A DNA stretch of 44,985 bases from Clostridia bacterium (GCA_029060985.1 JAIDSX010000028.1:1-44985), one strand, 5' to 3'. Shown: positions 31,252-40,055, counted from the first letter of the stretch. A program made the numbers and translations. Notes: generated from the sequence alone by a model not told the origin.

Positions 31252-31280
31252 TTGATTTTTAGAAAAATTTGTATTATAAT
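31252..31280 (+). promoter_or_regulatory. Promoter of the yfbR-like gene
   Basis: TTGATT (31252-31257) and TATAAT (31275-31280), spacer 17 bases, back to back with the thiT promoter. Confidence 0.7.
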
Positions 31281-31301
31281 GAAGCGGTACGAGGTGAATT
31301 T

Positions 31302-31883
31302 ATGGAAAAGTTTTACGCATACATGGACAGAATGAAATTTATCAAGCGTTGGCAGCTGATGCGTTCCACGCGGGAAGAGAACATTATGGAGCATTCGCAG
31401 TCGGTCGCCATGCTCACGCACGGGTTGTGCTGTATCGAGAATGCGGTATTCGGCGGAAACGTCAATGCGGAGCGGGCGGTACTCTTTGCCGTCTATCACG
31501 AGGCAAGCGAGGTGATGACGGGGGATTTGCCTACGCCCATCAAATACTTTAACAGCAGTATCCACGGCGAGTATGAAAAGCTCGAAGACCGCGCCGTAGG
31601 CAAGCTGGCTTCGACCCTGCCCGAAGAGCTGAAAATGGAAATTTCGCCCTATCTTGCGGCGGATAAGAACTGCACGGAATACAAGTTTATGAAGGCGGCG
31701 GATAAGCTCTCGGCGTATCTGAAATGTTTGGAAGAGTTGCGCTCCGGCAACAACGAATTCGTACAGGCGGAAAAGACCATTAAAGAGGCGCTTAAAAATT
31801 TGAATATGCGCTCGGTCGATTACTTTATGGAGCATTTCGTTCCCGCGTTTGCGCTGACGCTGGACGAATTGGAAGGGTTATAA
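31302..31883 (+). CDS. yfbR: YfbR-like 5'-deoxynucleotidase (HD domain), variant metal site
   Basis: The 193-residue HD-domain protein resembles E. coli YfbR, which dephosphorylates deoxynucleoside 5'-monophosphates. Conserved parts are RSTREENIMEHSQSVAML (first metal His31), EVMTGDLPTPIKYFN and the late AADKLSAYLK with its Asp. The doublet that should be HD reads His66-Glu67 in VYHEASEV, an Asp-to-Glu change at a metal ligand. GAGGTGA precedes ATG 31302. It is a single-gene unit with its own promoter and terminator. Confidence 0.9.
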   Translation: MEKFYAYMDRMKFIKRWQLMRSTREENIMEHSQSVAMLTHGLCCIENAVFGGNVNAERAVLFAVYHEASEVMTGDLPTPIKYFNSSIHGEYEKLEDRAVGKLASTLPEELKMEISPYLAADKNCTEYKFMKAADKLSAYLKCLEELRSGNNEFVQAEKTIKEALKNLNMRSVDYFMEHFVPAFALTLDELEGL

Positions 31884-31897
31884 GACAATAAAATAAC

Positions 31898-31932
31898 AAT
31901 CCCCGCACGCAAAAGCGTGCGGGGATTTTTTT
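31898..31932 (+). terminator. Terminator after the yfbR-like gene
   Basis: AATCCCCGCACGC (31898-31910), loop AAAA, perfect complement to 31927, then T5. Confidence 0.9.
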
Positions 31933-31987
31933 AATCTTCTAATCCTAAAAGACAATTGGAAGATACGTCAAAAAATTTTTATACGAT

Positions 31988-32015
31988 TTGTGTAAATTAA
32001 ACAATCTTTTATAAT
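31988..32015 (+). promoter_or_regulatory. Promoter of the Cys-rich small gene
   Basis: TTGTGT (31988-31993) and TATAAT (32010-32015), spacer 16 bases. A second TATAAT lies at 32022-32027. Confidence 0.5.
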
Positions 32016-32060
32016 AATCGTTATAATGATTTATAAGAAGTTCACGTTGAGGGAAAATCA

Positions 32061-32321
32061 ATGGAAGAAAAGAATTGTAAAAATTGCAGATATTTTTTAC
32101 AGCATTATGTGAAACACAAGCGGTATATTCTTAAAGTGGAATGCGGGCATTGCTTAAAAAGGTATCGGCTAAAATGCGGGGAGTGTCGTAAAAATTGTGA
32201 AAGCTGGGAGCCCATTGCAATTCAGAAAGAAGAGCGGAGAAAAAGCATTAAAGCATTATTGCGGGATATGGAAAAGTCGCTTGAAGATATCAAATTGATT
32301 CTTCAAAGCGACGAAGATTAA
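32061..32321 (+). CDS. Small Cys-rich protein, probable zinc-binding
   Basis: The 86-residue protein has CKNCRYF at the N-terminus, then ECGHCLKRYRLKCGECRKNCESW, eight cysteines in all, mostly in C-x2-C pairs. This pattern is that of a small zinc ribbon or knuckle. The C-terminal half is a charged amphipathic helix (about residues 55-84). GAGGG precedes the ATG, and a strong terminator overlaps the stop. Unknown function; a nucleic-acid or protein-binding role is only a guess. Confidence 0.75.
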   Translation: MEEKNCKNCRYFLQHYVKHKRYILKVECGHCLKRYRLKCGECRKNCESWEPIAIQKEERRKSIKALLRDMEKSLEDIKLILQSDED

Positions 32322-32353
32322 CGCCCGCGCACAAAGTGCGCGGGCGCTTTTTA
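32322..32353. terminator. Terminator between convergent genes
   Basis: CGCCCGCGCA (32322-32331), loop CAAAG, TGCGCGGGCG (32337-32346), then CTTTTT. On the other strand AAAAAG precedes the stem, so it mainly serves the plus-strand gene. Confidence 0.85.
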
Positions 32354-32355
32354 AT

Positions 32356-33285
32356 TTATGCGGATTTTTGTTCCGAATCGGGTTGCGGCTCTTCTTGTTG
32401 CAGGGCTTGTTCTGCTACCGCGCGGTCGGCGGTTTCCTTTACGTAGGATTCCGCATTCAGTCCGCATACGATCAATGCGATTTCCACAAACGGAAGCCCC
32501 ACTAAAAGTCCCACGACTCCGCCTGCGATTGCGGAAATAATCGAATGAAACGCGGAGGAAATCAATAAAACCAAAATATTCGTTAAAAGCAGTTTGGCGG
32601 AGTTCTTTAACGTAACGATTTTTTTCAGCTTCACCTTTCCTAAGCCGTGCACGACGTATGCTTCCATGAGCAGGATAAAGCCCCAAATAAGTGGAAGGAA
32701 CACCGTCACGAAATAGACGCTCGGTTCCCACAATGAACTTAGATAAACGGATAGAACGGGCAAACCCGCCGTTACGATTGCGTCGATCAGCGAAACCAAG
32801 AACGATTTCCAAAGGGCGCGTTTTGCGATTTCCCGTCTGATGAGAAATTTGGTCAAAAAATATCCGCCGATAATCCCGACGACCGCGAACACCAAAACGA
32901 CCATGAACGCGTATTTGATGGAGCTTACGCAGGCGTTTACTTTATCAATGATTTCTTGGGCGACCTCTTGCGCGTCGGGAACGAGCGCAAAGATACTGTC
33001 GGAAAAGGTTTTGTTCAACCAATCCGAATTTAACATTGTGGTGAGCGCTTTTGCGGGGCTTCGCCAATTCAAGTCGAGCACCGCGTCGAGGATCTTATGC
33101 AGGAATGCGGAGAAGTCGAGCTTTACGTCGAGCGACGTGACGAAATCAACGAGCCCGTGAACGGAGCTGCTTATGACGGGGAGCGCAATCGCAAGACTTA
33201 AAATCACGCCGAGCGCCAATACGCCAAGCGGCGTGAAATAATATTTCAGATTGATAAAATAATTTTTCAATCCCTTTTTTATCAT
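32356..33285 (-). CDS. Integral membrane protein, unknown function
   Basis: The 309-residue protein has an N-terminal helix pair around LGVLALGVILSLAIALPVI, a soluble region of about 90 residues, then five or so helices (KYAFMVVLVFAVVGIIGGYFL, ILVLLISSAFHSIISAIAGGVVGLLVG and others). The cytoplasmic tail is Glu/Gln-rich. No enzyme or transporter motif is recognised. It follows mnmG on the same strand after an 18-base gap, so it is the last gene of the dnaA-mnmG transcript. Confidence 0.75.
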   Translation of the reverse strand: MIKKGLKNYFINLKYYFTPLGVLALGVILSLAIALPVISSSVHGLVDFVTSLDVKLDFSAFLHKILDAVLDLNWRSPAKALTTMLNSDWLNKTFSDSIFALVPDAQEVAQEIIDKVNACVSSIKYAFMVVLVFAVVGIIGGYFLTKFLIRREIAKRALWKSFLVSLIDAIVTAGLPVLSVYLSSLWEPSVYFVTVFLPLIWGFILLMEAYVVHGLGKVKLKKIVTLKNSAKLLLTNILVLLISSAFHSIISAIAGGVVGLLVGLPFVEIALIVCGLNAESYVKETADRAVAEQALQQEEPQPDSEQKSA

Positions 33286-33303
33286 ATCCGCATTTTTCCT
33301 TCG

Positions 33304-35163
33304 TTATTTTTTCAGACTCAGATAGACGGTCAGAACGGCGACGTCCGCGGGGTTGACCCCCGGAATGCGTTCCGCCTGTCCCAAATTCAAGGGGCGCACG
33401 CGCTGTAACTTTTCACGCGCCTCCAATCTTAAACCCTCGATTTTCGTATAGTCCAGATCGGCGGGAAGCGCCTTCTCTTCGGACTTTTTCGCCTTCTCGA
33501 TTTCCTTTTCGCTGTTCTTCAAATAGCCCTCGTAGCGGATTTCCGTCTCCGCGCTGTCCAAAACGTCCTGCGGGAGACTCGGCAAAATCCCGAACTTTTC
33601 CCGAATCGCCGAAAGGGGAATCCCTCGTTTGAGTAGGTCCGCATAGGTCACGCCGCTCGTCAAGGGCGCGAAGCCCTGCTCCGTACAGAGCGCGTTTGCT
33701 TTGCCCTGTTCTGCGCGGGCGGAAAGCTCGGCAATGATCTGTTCGCGCATGAGCTTTCTTGCGCGGTATTTCTGATAGCGCTCCTCGCTTACAAGCCCCG
33801 CGTCGTAGCCCTTTTGGGTCAGGCGCAAATCGGCGTTGTCCTGTCTTAGATACAACCTATATTCCGCGCGCGAGGTCATCATGCGGTAGGGCTCGTCCGT
33901 GCCCTTCGTGACTAAGTCGTCGATCATAACGCCGATATACGCTTCGCCGCGATTCAAAACGAGCGGGGCTTTTCCGCGTAATTTCAGCGAGGCGTTCAAG
34001 CCGGCAACAAGTCCCTGCGCCGCCGCCTCTTCGTAGCCGCTCGTGCCGTTGATCTGTCCCGCCGTATATAAGCCCTCCACCTTCTTAAATTCGAGGGTGG
34101 GGTACAGATCGAGCGTGTCGATACAGTCGTATTCGATCGCGTAGGCGTAGCGCACGATCTCGCAATGTTCAAGCCCCTTGACGGTACGGTACATCTCCTT
34201 TTGCAGATCGTGGGGGAGTGAAGTCGAAAGCCCCTGTACGTACACCTCCGTCGTGTCCGCGCCCTCGGGCTCTAAAAAGAGCTGGTGCCTTTCCTTATCC
34301 GAAAAGCGGACGACCTTCGTTTCGATCGAAGGACAGTATCTGGGACCCGTAGAGGAAATTTCGCCGTTATAGAGAGGGGCGCGGTCGAGGTTGTTCAAAA
34401 TGACCTCGTGCGTCTTTTGGTTGGTGTAGGTGAGATAGCAGGGCGTTTGGTCTTGCGGCACGCGTTCGTTTAGGAAGGAGAAGGGGTACACCTCTTCGCC
34501 GTTCTGTACGGAAAGGGCGGAGTAGTCCACCGTTCTCCCGTCGAGGCGGGCGGGCGTGCCCGTTTTGAAGCGGCGCACGTTGTAGCCGAGCTTTATCAAA
34601 TTTTCGGTGAGTGCGGTCGCCCGTTCGAAGCCGTTCGGTCCGCTGTTCTTGACGACCTCGCCCGTGATGGTGCGGGCGTTGAGATAAACTCCCGTTGCAA
34701 TAACGACTGCGCGGCAGGAAAATATTCCGCCGTAGGTCGTTTTAACGCCCGTGACCTTGCCGTTCTCCGTGAGAATTTCAGCCGCTTCGCCCATGACGAT
34801 TTTAAGGTTTTCGGTATGCTCCAAAACCTTTTTCATTTCGCGGTGATACAAATTTTTATCCGTCTGCGCCCGAAGGGACTGCACCGCCGCGCCCTTGCCG
34901 CGGTTGAGCATTCGTATTTGAAGGGTCGCCCTGTCCGCGTTCAAGCCCATTTCGCCGCCGAGCGCGTCGATTTCGCGCACCAAATGTCCCTTCGCCGTTC
35001 CGCCGACGGAGGGATTGCAGGGCATAAAGCCGATCGAATCGGGATTGAGTGTGAGCATGACGGTTTTAAGACCCGTGCGGGCGAGCGCGAGCGCGGCTTC
35101 ACAGCCTGCGTGCCCCGCGCCAATCACTACTGCGTCGTATGCTCCTTCCGAGAAAACGTTCAT
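33304..35163 (-). CDS. mnmG: tRNA uridine-5-carboxymethylaminomethyl modification enzyme MnmG
   Basis: The 619-residue FAD protein works with MnmE to modify wobble uridine 34 in tRNAs. It has the FAD motif GAGHAG at residues 15-20, the family blocks PCNPSVGGTAKGHLVREIDALGG and AAAQGLVAGLNA, the Cys-containing GPRYCPSIE, and a C-terminal helical domain with IPGVNPADV. Length is typical. AAGG lies six bases before the ATG. It follows dnaA on the same strand after a 43-base gap with a GC-rich hairpin. Confidence 0.98.
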   Translation of the reverse strand: MNVFSEGAYDAVVIGAGHAGCEAALALARTGLKTVMLTLNPDSIGFMPCNPSVGGTAKGHLVREIDALGGEMGLNADRATLQIRMLNRGKGAAVQSLRAQTDKNLYHREMKKVLEHTENLKIVMGEAAEILTENGKVTGVKTTYGGIFSCRAVVIATGVYLNARTITGEVVKNSGPNGFERATALTENLIKLGYNVRRFKTGTPARLDGRTVDYSALSVQNGEEVYPFSFLNERVPQDQTPCYLTYTNQKTHEVILNNLDRAPLYNGEISSTGPRYCPSIETKVVRFSDKERHQLFLEPEGADTTEVYVQGLSTSLPHDLQKEMYRTVKGLEHCEIVRYAYAIEYDCIDTLDLYPTLEFKKVEGLYTAGQINGTSGYEEAAAQGLVAGLNASLKLRGKAPLVLNRGEAYIGVMIDDLVTKGTDEPYRMMTSRAEYRLYLRQDNADLRLTQKGYDAGLVSEERYQKYRARKLMREQIIAELSARAEQGKANALCTEQGFAPLTSGVTYADLLKRGIPLSAIREKFGILPSLPQDVLDSAETEIRYEGYLKNSEKEIEKAKKSEEKALPADLDYTKIEGLRLEAREKLQRVRPLNLGQAERIPGVNPADVAVLTVYLSLKK

Positions 35164-35181
35164 GTGATACCTTAAAATTCA

Positions 35182-35201
35182 CGCCGCGCGTGGGCGCGGC
35201 G
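35182..35201 (-). terminator. GC-rich hairpin between dnaA and mnmG
   Basis: CGCCGCGC (35182-35189) pairs with GCGCGGCG (35194-35201). Only a weak TTTT follows on the minus strand, so it may be a partial terminator or processing site. Confidence 0.4.
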
Positions 35202-35206
35202 GTCGT

Positions 35207-36556
35207 TTACTGTTTTAAGATTGCCGACTTAATGTCGTTGACTTCCTTGCGGATCGTATCGTTGACCCGAAGAAGCTCGGTGATCTTTTCGCGGGAGTAA
35301 ATGACGGTGGCGTGATCTCTGCCTCCCATCTCCTTGCCCACGGTCACGAGGGGAAGGGAGAGCATTTCGCACATCAGATAGGTGCATATCTGCCGCGCCT
35401 TGACAAGCTCCTGCCGCTTGTTCTTCCCGAGGATATCCGCCTTTGTAAAGGAATAATAATTGCACACCGCGCGAATGATGGATTCGGAGGTGATCTCTTC
35501 CTGTTCGGGCGCGTTTGCAATGGACTCCTGCAAGGCGGTCGCAACGAGCTTTAAGGTGATGGGCTCTTCGTGCAGTTTGCTTGCAAAAATGACCGAGTTG
35601 AGTCTTCCTTCGAGCGTTCTTACGTTGTTATCCGAATTTTTGGCGAGATAGGCAAGCACGTCGTCGGGAACGATCGTCCGCTTTTCGTAAGCCTTGCGCT
35701 TCAAAATGGCGATCTTCGTTTCGATATCGGGCGGTTGAATGTCTGCAATGAGTCCCTGCTCGAAGCGGGTGCGAAGCCTCTCTTCAAGCTCCGTCAGCTC
35801 CTTTGCGGGGCAGTCCGACGAAATGACGATCTGCTTGTGCATGGCGTACAGCTCGTTGAACGCGTGGAAGAATGCTTCCTGCACGCCCGCTTTTCCCGCC
35901 CAAAACTGAATGTCGTCGATGAGGAGCACGTCCACGTTGCGGTAGCGGTTTCTGAAACGGATATCCGCTTCCCGTCCCGCGCCCTTCTTGCGGTACATAC
36001 TGTCCACGTATTCGTTGAGGAAATTTTCGCTCGTCGTATAGAGTACTTTGAGCTGCGGCTTCTTTGCGGCGATTTCGTTGGCGATCGCCTGCATCAAGTG
36101 GGTCTTTCCAAGTCCCGTGCCGCCGTAGATATATAAGGGGTTAAAGTTTTCGCCGGGGGCTTCCGCAACCGACTTTGCCGCCGCATATACGAATTTATTC
36201 GACGTGCCCTCGACAAAGGATTCGAAGGTGTAGCGGTGATCGAGAAGAACGGGGGTTTCCTCGTACGCGTCGGGAATTTCGTCGAGCGTATAGGTGGAGC
36301 TTCCGTCCACGACGACGATAAAATCGACGAGTCCCACGTCTGCGGAGACGACCGACTTTCTGATAAGGTCGGCAAGCGTGCCCGTAATGACCTTAGCGGT
36401 TAACTCCGTTTCCGCCTTCAAAACGATCTTGCGGTTGACGACGTCCACGGGGGTCAAATTCTCCACGAAGGTATTAAAGGATATGGGATTGACGATTTTT
36501 TTTGCCGCTTCGCGGATTTGACTCCACAGCGTGCCGAACTGCGCTTTTTCTTCCAT
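35207..36556 (-). CDS. dnaA: Chromosomal replication initiator DnaA
   Basis: The 449-residue initiator has domain I (about 1-80), a short linker, an AAA+ domain with Walker A GGTGLGKT (145-152) and Walker B VLLIDDIQF, and domain IV with the DnaA-box-reading signature GGRDHATVIYS. AAGAGG precedes ATG. It is transcribed leftward toward mnmG and divergently from recF. dnaN, which usually follows dnaA, is absent here. Confidence 0.98.
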   Translation of the reverse strand: MEEKAQFGTLWSQIREAAKKIVNPISFNTFVENLTPVDVVNRKIVLKAETELTAKVITGTLADLIRKSVVSADVGLVDFIVVVDGSSTYTLDEIPDAYEETPVLLDHRYTFESFVEGTSNKFVYAAAKSVAEAPGENFNPLYIYGGTGLGKTHLMQAIANEIAAKKPQLKVLYTTSENFLNEYVDSMYRKKGAGREADIRFRNRYRNVDVLLIDDIQFWAGKAGVQEAFFHAFNELYAMHKQIVISSDCPAKELTELEERLRTRFEQGLIADIQPPDIETKIAILKRKAYEKRTIVPDDVLAYLAKNSDNNVRTLEGRLNSVIFASKLHEEPITLKLVATALQESIANAPEQEEITSESIIRAVCNYYSFTKADILGKNKRQELVKARQICTYLMCEMLSLPLVTVGKEMGGRDHATVIYSREKITELLRVNDTIRKEVNDIKSAILKQ

Positions 36557-36596
36557 TTTAACCTCTTAAACGCTTTTATTTTTCGCCGATTACTGC

Positions 36597-36618
36597 TATA
36601 ATAGATTCATCTATTATA
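36597..36618. promoter_or_regulatory. Symmetric divergent promoter between dnaA and recF
   Basis: A perfect inverted repeat, TATAATAGAT (36597-36606), TC, ATCTATTATA (36609-36618). It supplies a TATAAT -10 box in each direction: 36597-36602 toward recF and 36618-36613 toward dnaA. The -35 boxes are weak on both sides. The two promoters must compete, and the repeat could also be an operator. Confidence 0.6.
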
Positions 36619-36668
36619 ACAAAAGTTCGGGGAAATGAAAAGCGTTTTTCCTTGGATTCGGCGTAAAA

Positions 36669-37754
36669 ATGGTCATAAAAAAATTAACTCTCCAAAATTT
36701 CAGAAATTACGAGAAGGAAACCTTTTTCTTTTCCGAAGGGCTAAACGTGCTTTCCGGCAAAAACGCGCAAGGCAAGACGAATTGTGCGGAGGCGGTTTTC
36801 TATCTTTGCACGGGCGCGCCGCTTAGAATCCGCCACGAAAAACAGCTTGTCCGCATGGGGGAGGAGAAGGCGTACCTTTCCGCGGAGACCGAGACGCGGT
36901 CGGGCACGGTCAAGCTCGAAGCGGAAATCTTCGAGAACGGGCGTTCCCTCTTCGTCAACGGAAACAAGGTCCGTAAATTCGTCGATTTTCTGGGACACAT
37001 GACGAGCGTGTTTTTCTCTCCGGGGGAATTGCGTTTAGTGCAGGACGGTCCCGACGAAAGGCGGAGATTTCTCAATTTATCCATTTCGCAGACCTCGCCC
37101 GCCTACGGCTCCGCGCTCCTGCGCTATTCCAAAATTCTCGATCAGAGGAACAACCTCTTAAAATCCAAGGACGTCGATACGATTTTATCCACGCTCCCCG
37201 TGTGGGACGAGCAGCTCTCCGTATACGCCGCACGCATTATAAGGGCGCGGCAGGAGTTTATTAAGGAGCTCTCTCCGCTTGCCGCCGAGGCGCACGCCTA
37301 TCTGACGGACGGGCTCGAAACGCTCTCCGTCGTCGCGGAGGGTAATTATCCCGAAACGGAAGAGGAAATCGCAAAAAAGCTCGTGCGGGAGATGGAAAAT
37401 TCCTACGAGCGGGATATCCGTCTCGGCTATACGACGGTAGGCCCGCACCGCGACGATCTCAAAATTTTAATCGACGGCGCGGACGCGCGCGGCTACGCCT
37501 CGCAGGGGCAGACGCGTACGGCGGCGCTCAGTTTGAAGCTCGCCGAGGCTAAGATTTTCGAAAAGCTGACGGGCGAGCCGCCCGTCCTCATTCTCGACGA
37601 CGTGATGAGCGAGCTCGACCTTCCCCGCAGAAAAAAACTCGTGGAGCGGACGCGCGGACTGCAATGTATTCTCACCTGCACGCACGCCGAGCGCGTTTTA
37701 TACGGCGAGGAGAGCACGAAAATCAAAATCCACGGGGGGAGGATCGTAAAATGA
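36669..37754 (+). CDS. recF: DNA replication/repair protein RecF
   Basis: The 361-residue SMC-like ATPase helps load RecA at gaps. Its Walker A is GKNAQGKTN (residues 30-38), then the FFSPGELRLVQDGPDERRRFLN block, the ABC signature region (YASQGQTRTAALSLKLAE) and Walker B PVLILDDVMSELD. The start MVIKKLTLQNFRNY matches the family, although no strong ribosome site is seen. It overlaps the next gene by ATGA. Confidence 0.97.
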   Translation: MVIKKLTLQNFRNYEKETFFFSEGLNVLSGKNAQGKTNCAEAVFYLCTGAPLRIRHEKQLVRMGEEKAYLSAETETRSGTVKLEAEIFENGRSLFVNGNKVRKFVDFLGHMTSVFFSPGELRLVQDGPDERRRFLNLSISQTSPAYGSALLRYSKILDQRNNLLKSKDVDTILSTLPVWDEQLSVYAARIIRARQEFIKELSPLAAEAHAYLTDGLETLSVVAEGNYPETEEEIAKKLVREMENSYERDIRLGYTTVGPHRDDLKILIDGADARGYASQGQTRTAALSLKLAEAKIFEKLTGEPPVLILDDVMSELDLPRRKKLVERTRGLQCILTCTHAERVLYGEESTKIKIHGGRIVK

Positions 37755-38581
37755 TACGCGCAGATTTACACCTTCACACCCTGTGTTCGGACGGAGCGTA
37801 CTCCCCCGAAGAGATCGCCCGCCGCGTCAAAGAAGCGGGCGTTTCGCTCTTTTCCGTGACCGACCACGACAATATGGAAGGGGTGGAGCGCGCCGGAAGA
37901 GCCGCAAAAAAAGAGGGGCTTTTATTCGTGCGCGGCATGGAAATTTCTGCCTATAACGATTTTGGAAAGGTGCACGTGCTCGGCTATTGCTGTGGGCAAA
38001 ATTCTGCCTACGAACGCTTTTTGAAGGAGCGGACGGAGGGCGCGTATCTGCGTGCGGACGACTCGCGCCAAAAGGCGAACGCCTATTTCGGAACAAATCT
38101 TACGATGGACGACGTGGAAGAATTTCACCTTCAAAAGAACGCGCCCCTTCACACCATGCACGTCGTAGGCGCGTTTGCAAAGGCGCTTCAAAGAGGAAAA
38201 ATCGAGCTCTACCGCTTCCTGTTCGCATACGGCAAACCCGCGTATTCGGGGCTGTGCCGTCCCACGCCCGAGGACGCGATAAAGATCATTCACGACATGG
38301 GCGGGAGGGCGGTACTCGCGCACCCCGCGCAGATCAACGCGAAGGGGAAAGCCCTTAAAGGTCTTTTGGACGAGCTTACGGCGGCGGGGCTTGACGGCAT
38401 AGAATGCTATCATACGACGCATACTGTCATAGAGTCGGCAAACTTTGCGGCGTATGCGAAGGAGAAAAAACTGCTGATAACCGGCGGCTCGGATTTTCAT
38501 TCGGACGGTACGGAGCGCGTTTTGGGCTTGCCCGAATTTTACGCTTCCGACGAGCTTTTACAGGCGTTCTCCCTTGCATAG
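37751..38581 (+). CDS. PHP-domain phosphoesterase
   Basis: The 276-residue metal-dependent phosphoesterase shows the PHP motifs DLHLHT (start), SVTDHDNMEGV, an RGMEIS glutamate, VLAHPAQ and the final GGSDFH. Relatives of this group hydrolyse nucleoside 3',5'-bisphosphates or oligoribonucleotides; the substrate here is not certain. GGGGGAGG before ATG 37751 sets the start. An in-frame extension inside recF is rejected. Translational coupling with recF by ATGA suggests a shared transcript. Confidence 0.9.
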   Translation: MIRADLHLHTLCSDGAYSPEEIARRVKEAGVSLFSVTDHDNMEGVERAGRAAKKEGLLFVRGMEISAYNDFGKVHVLGYCCGQNSAYERFLKERTEGAYLRADDSRQKANAYFGTNLTMDDVEEFHLQKNAPLHTMHVVGAFAKALQRGKIELYRFLFAYGKPAYSGLCRPTPEDAIKIIHDMGGRAVLAHPAQINAKGKALKGLLDELTAAGLDGIECYHTTHTVIESANFAAYAKEKKLLITGGSDFHSDGTERVLGLPEFYASDELLQAFSLA

Positions 38582-38605
38582 CCCTCTGTCGGCGCGGGGT
38601 GGCGC

Positions 38606-39910
38606 ATGAGAAAACGGAGAAAAGTAATTTTGTCGCTCCTCTTTACGGGGAGCTTTTTCTTGTCCTGTCTTGCGCTCTGCGGCTTTACCTTGGGGAAGGT
38701 GAGAAGCGGGGTCGTCGTAAACGGGATCGAAGTCGGCGGCATGAGCGTAAGGGAAGCCGTGCGAAGGGTAAGGGAGAGCCTTGCCGAAAATCTTCTTCCT
38801 CTCACCGTCGTAACGCCTCAGGAGCGGGTCACAATCACATATCCCGAGCTCTCCTTCACGGACGACGCGGAGCTTATTTTACGGAGCGCGAAAAAGGGGG
38901 AGAGCGTTTCCGTTCGTCCCGTTCGGCAGTGGGCGGACGCGGAGAGCCGTATCCAGGAGCTGTGCGACAAAAACGCGCGGCTTGCAATCGACGCGGACGT
39001 ATCCTTTTCGCCGTCGGGCTTTACTTATCAAAAAGAGAAAGCGGGACTCGCGTGCGACTATAACGAAACGCTCGCCCGCGTATTTGACGCGCTTCAAAAC
39101 GACGGGCGGGAGGTCGAGCTCGTAACGTACGAGTATTCGCCCGCGCTCACGGAGGAAATCTTAAAGAAGAGAACGCAGATGCTCTCCTCGTACACGACGC
39201 GCTTCGAGGCGTCCAACGAGAGCAGGGTGCACAATATCCGTCTTGCGGCAAGTAAGATTTCGGGCGCGGTCGTTATGCCGCACACGGAATTTTCCTTCAA
39301 TAAACGCGTGGGCAAGCGCACTGCGGAGAACGGGTTTTTAGAGTCCGTCGTCATCTTCGACGGGGAGTTCGTCAAGGGCGTGGGCGGCGGCGTATGCCAG
39401 CTGAGCACGACTCTCTTCAACGCCGCGCTCCGCGCGGGAATGCGTGTGACCGAAAGCAGGAATCATTCGCTCTCCGTCTCCTACGTGCCGCCTTCTCTCG
39501 ACGCGATGGTCTCCGAATACAGCGATCTGAAATTCGTAAATCCCTTCGATACGCCCGTCTATCTGAACGCGATCGTAAGAGGTGGGAGTGTGACGGTGGA
39601 GTGCTTCGGACTTCCCGACGGCTATCGTTATAAAACGGAGAGCGTCGTTTTATACCGCCTTGCTCCGCCTCCCGCCGAGATCGTGGAGGGGGAGGAGGAA
39701 AAGGTTTTGCGCGCCGAAAAGGAGGGGATCGCAAGCGAGAGCTATTTGCTGAAATACGATAAGAACGGAAGGCTCTTGAAAAGGGAGCTTTTGCGCCGCG
39801 ATAATTACGCCGTCGTCCGCGGCAAATATCAAATCGTTCCGCCCAAAGAGGAGGAGACCCCGAGCGAGCCTGCTCCGCCCGAAACCGAATTGCCCGAAAC
39901 CGTGCAGTAA
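38606..39910 (+). CDS. VanW family protein with G5-like C-terminal region
   Basis: The 434-residue protein has one N-terminal membrane helix (about 8-30) and should be mostly outside the cell. It contains a peptidoglycan-binding-like region (about 35-195), then the VanW domain with NIRLAASKISGAVVMPHTEFSFN and GVGGGVCQLSTTLFNAALRAG. The C-terminus (about 355-415) looks like a G5 domain and ends in a Pro/Glu-rich tail. VanW was named from vancomycin clusters, but its function is unknown, and single VanW genes are common in Clostridia. No van genes are nearby. Confidence 0.9.
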   Translation: MRKRRKVILSLLFTGSFFLSCLALCGFTLGKVRSGVVVNGIEVGGMSVREAVRRVRESLAENLLPLTVVTPQERVTITYPELSFTDDAELILRSAKKGESVSVRPVRQWADAESRIQELCDKNARLAIDADVSFSPSGFTYQKEKAGLACDYNETLARVFDALQNDGREVELVTYEYSPALTEEILKKRTQMLSSYTTRFEASNESRVHNIRLAASKISGAVVMPHTEFSFNKRVGKRTAENGFLESVVIFDGEFVKGVGGGVCQLSTTLFNAALRAGMRVTESRNHSLSVSYVPPSLDAMVSEYSDLKFVNPFDTPVYLNAIVRGGSVTVECFGLPDGYRYKTESVVLYRLAPPPAEIVEGEEEKVLRAEKEGIASESYLLKYDKNGRLLKRELLRRDNYAVVRGKYQIVPPKEEETPSEPAPPETELPETVQ

Positions 39911-39945
39911 ATAAAAAAATTTTTTCAAAACCGCCGTAAAATAAG

Positions 39946-39974
39946 TTGATTTTTTGGCGGGTATCCTTTATAAT
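39946..39974 (+). promoter_or_regulatory. Promoter of rplS
   Basis: TTGATT (39946-39951) and TATAAT (39969-39974), 17-base spacer. Confidence 0.75.
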
Positions 39975-39980
39975 AATGCA

Positions 39981-40048
39981 GTGACTTCGGGCGTTCCTCT
40001 GCCGTGGCTTGTGCCGATACGGGAATGAACGTACTGTTATGGGAGGTA
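39981..40048 (+). promoter_or_regulatory. Ribosomal protein L19 leader
   Basis: The short leader directly before rplS contains CGTTCCTCTGCCGTGGCTTG and CCGATACGGGAATGAACG, in which CGTTC pairs with GAACG and CCGT with ACGG. This agrees with my memory of the L19 leader family of Firmicutes, thought to mediate autoregulation. The family assignment was not checked by a model. Confidence 0.6.
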
Positions 40049-40055
40049 AAGTCAG

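Noticed and set aside
36557-36668. Origin of replication between dnaA and recF
   Set aside because: No clustered DnaA boxes and only 112 bases. Gene order alone is not enough.
37664-37750. In-frame extension of the PHP gene inside recF
   Set aside because: It would overlap recF by 91 bases. MIRADLHLHT at 37751 is the normal PHP start and has a GGGGGAGG site.
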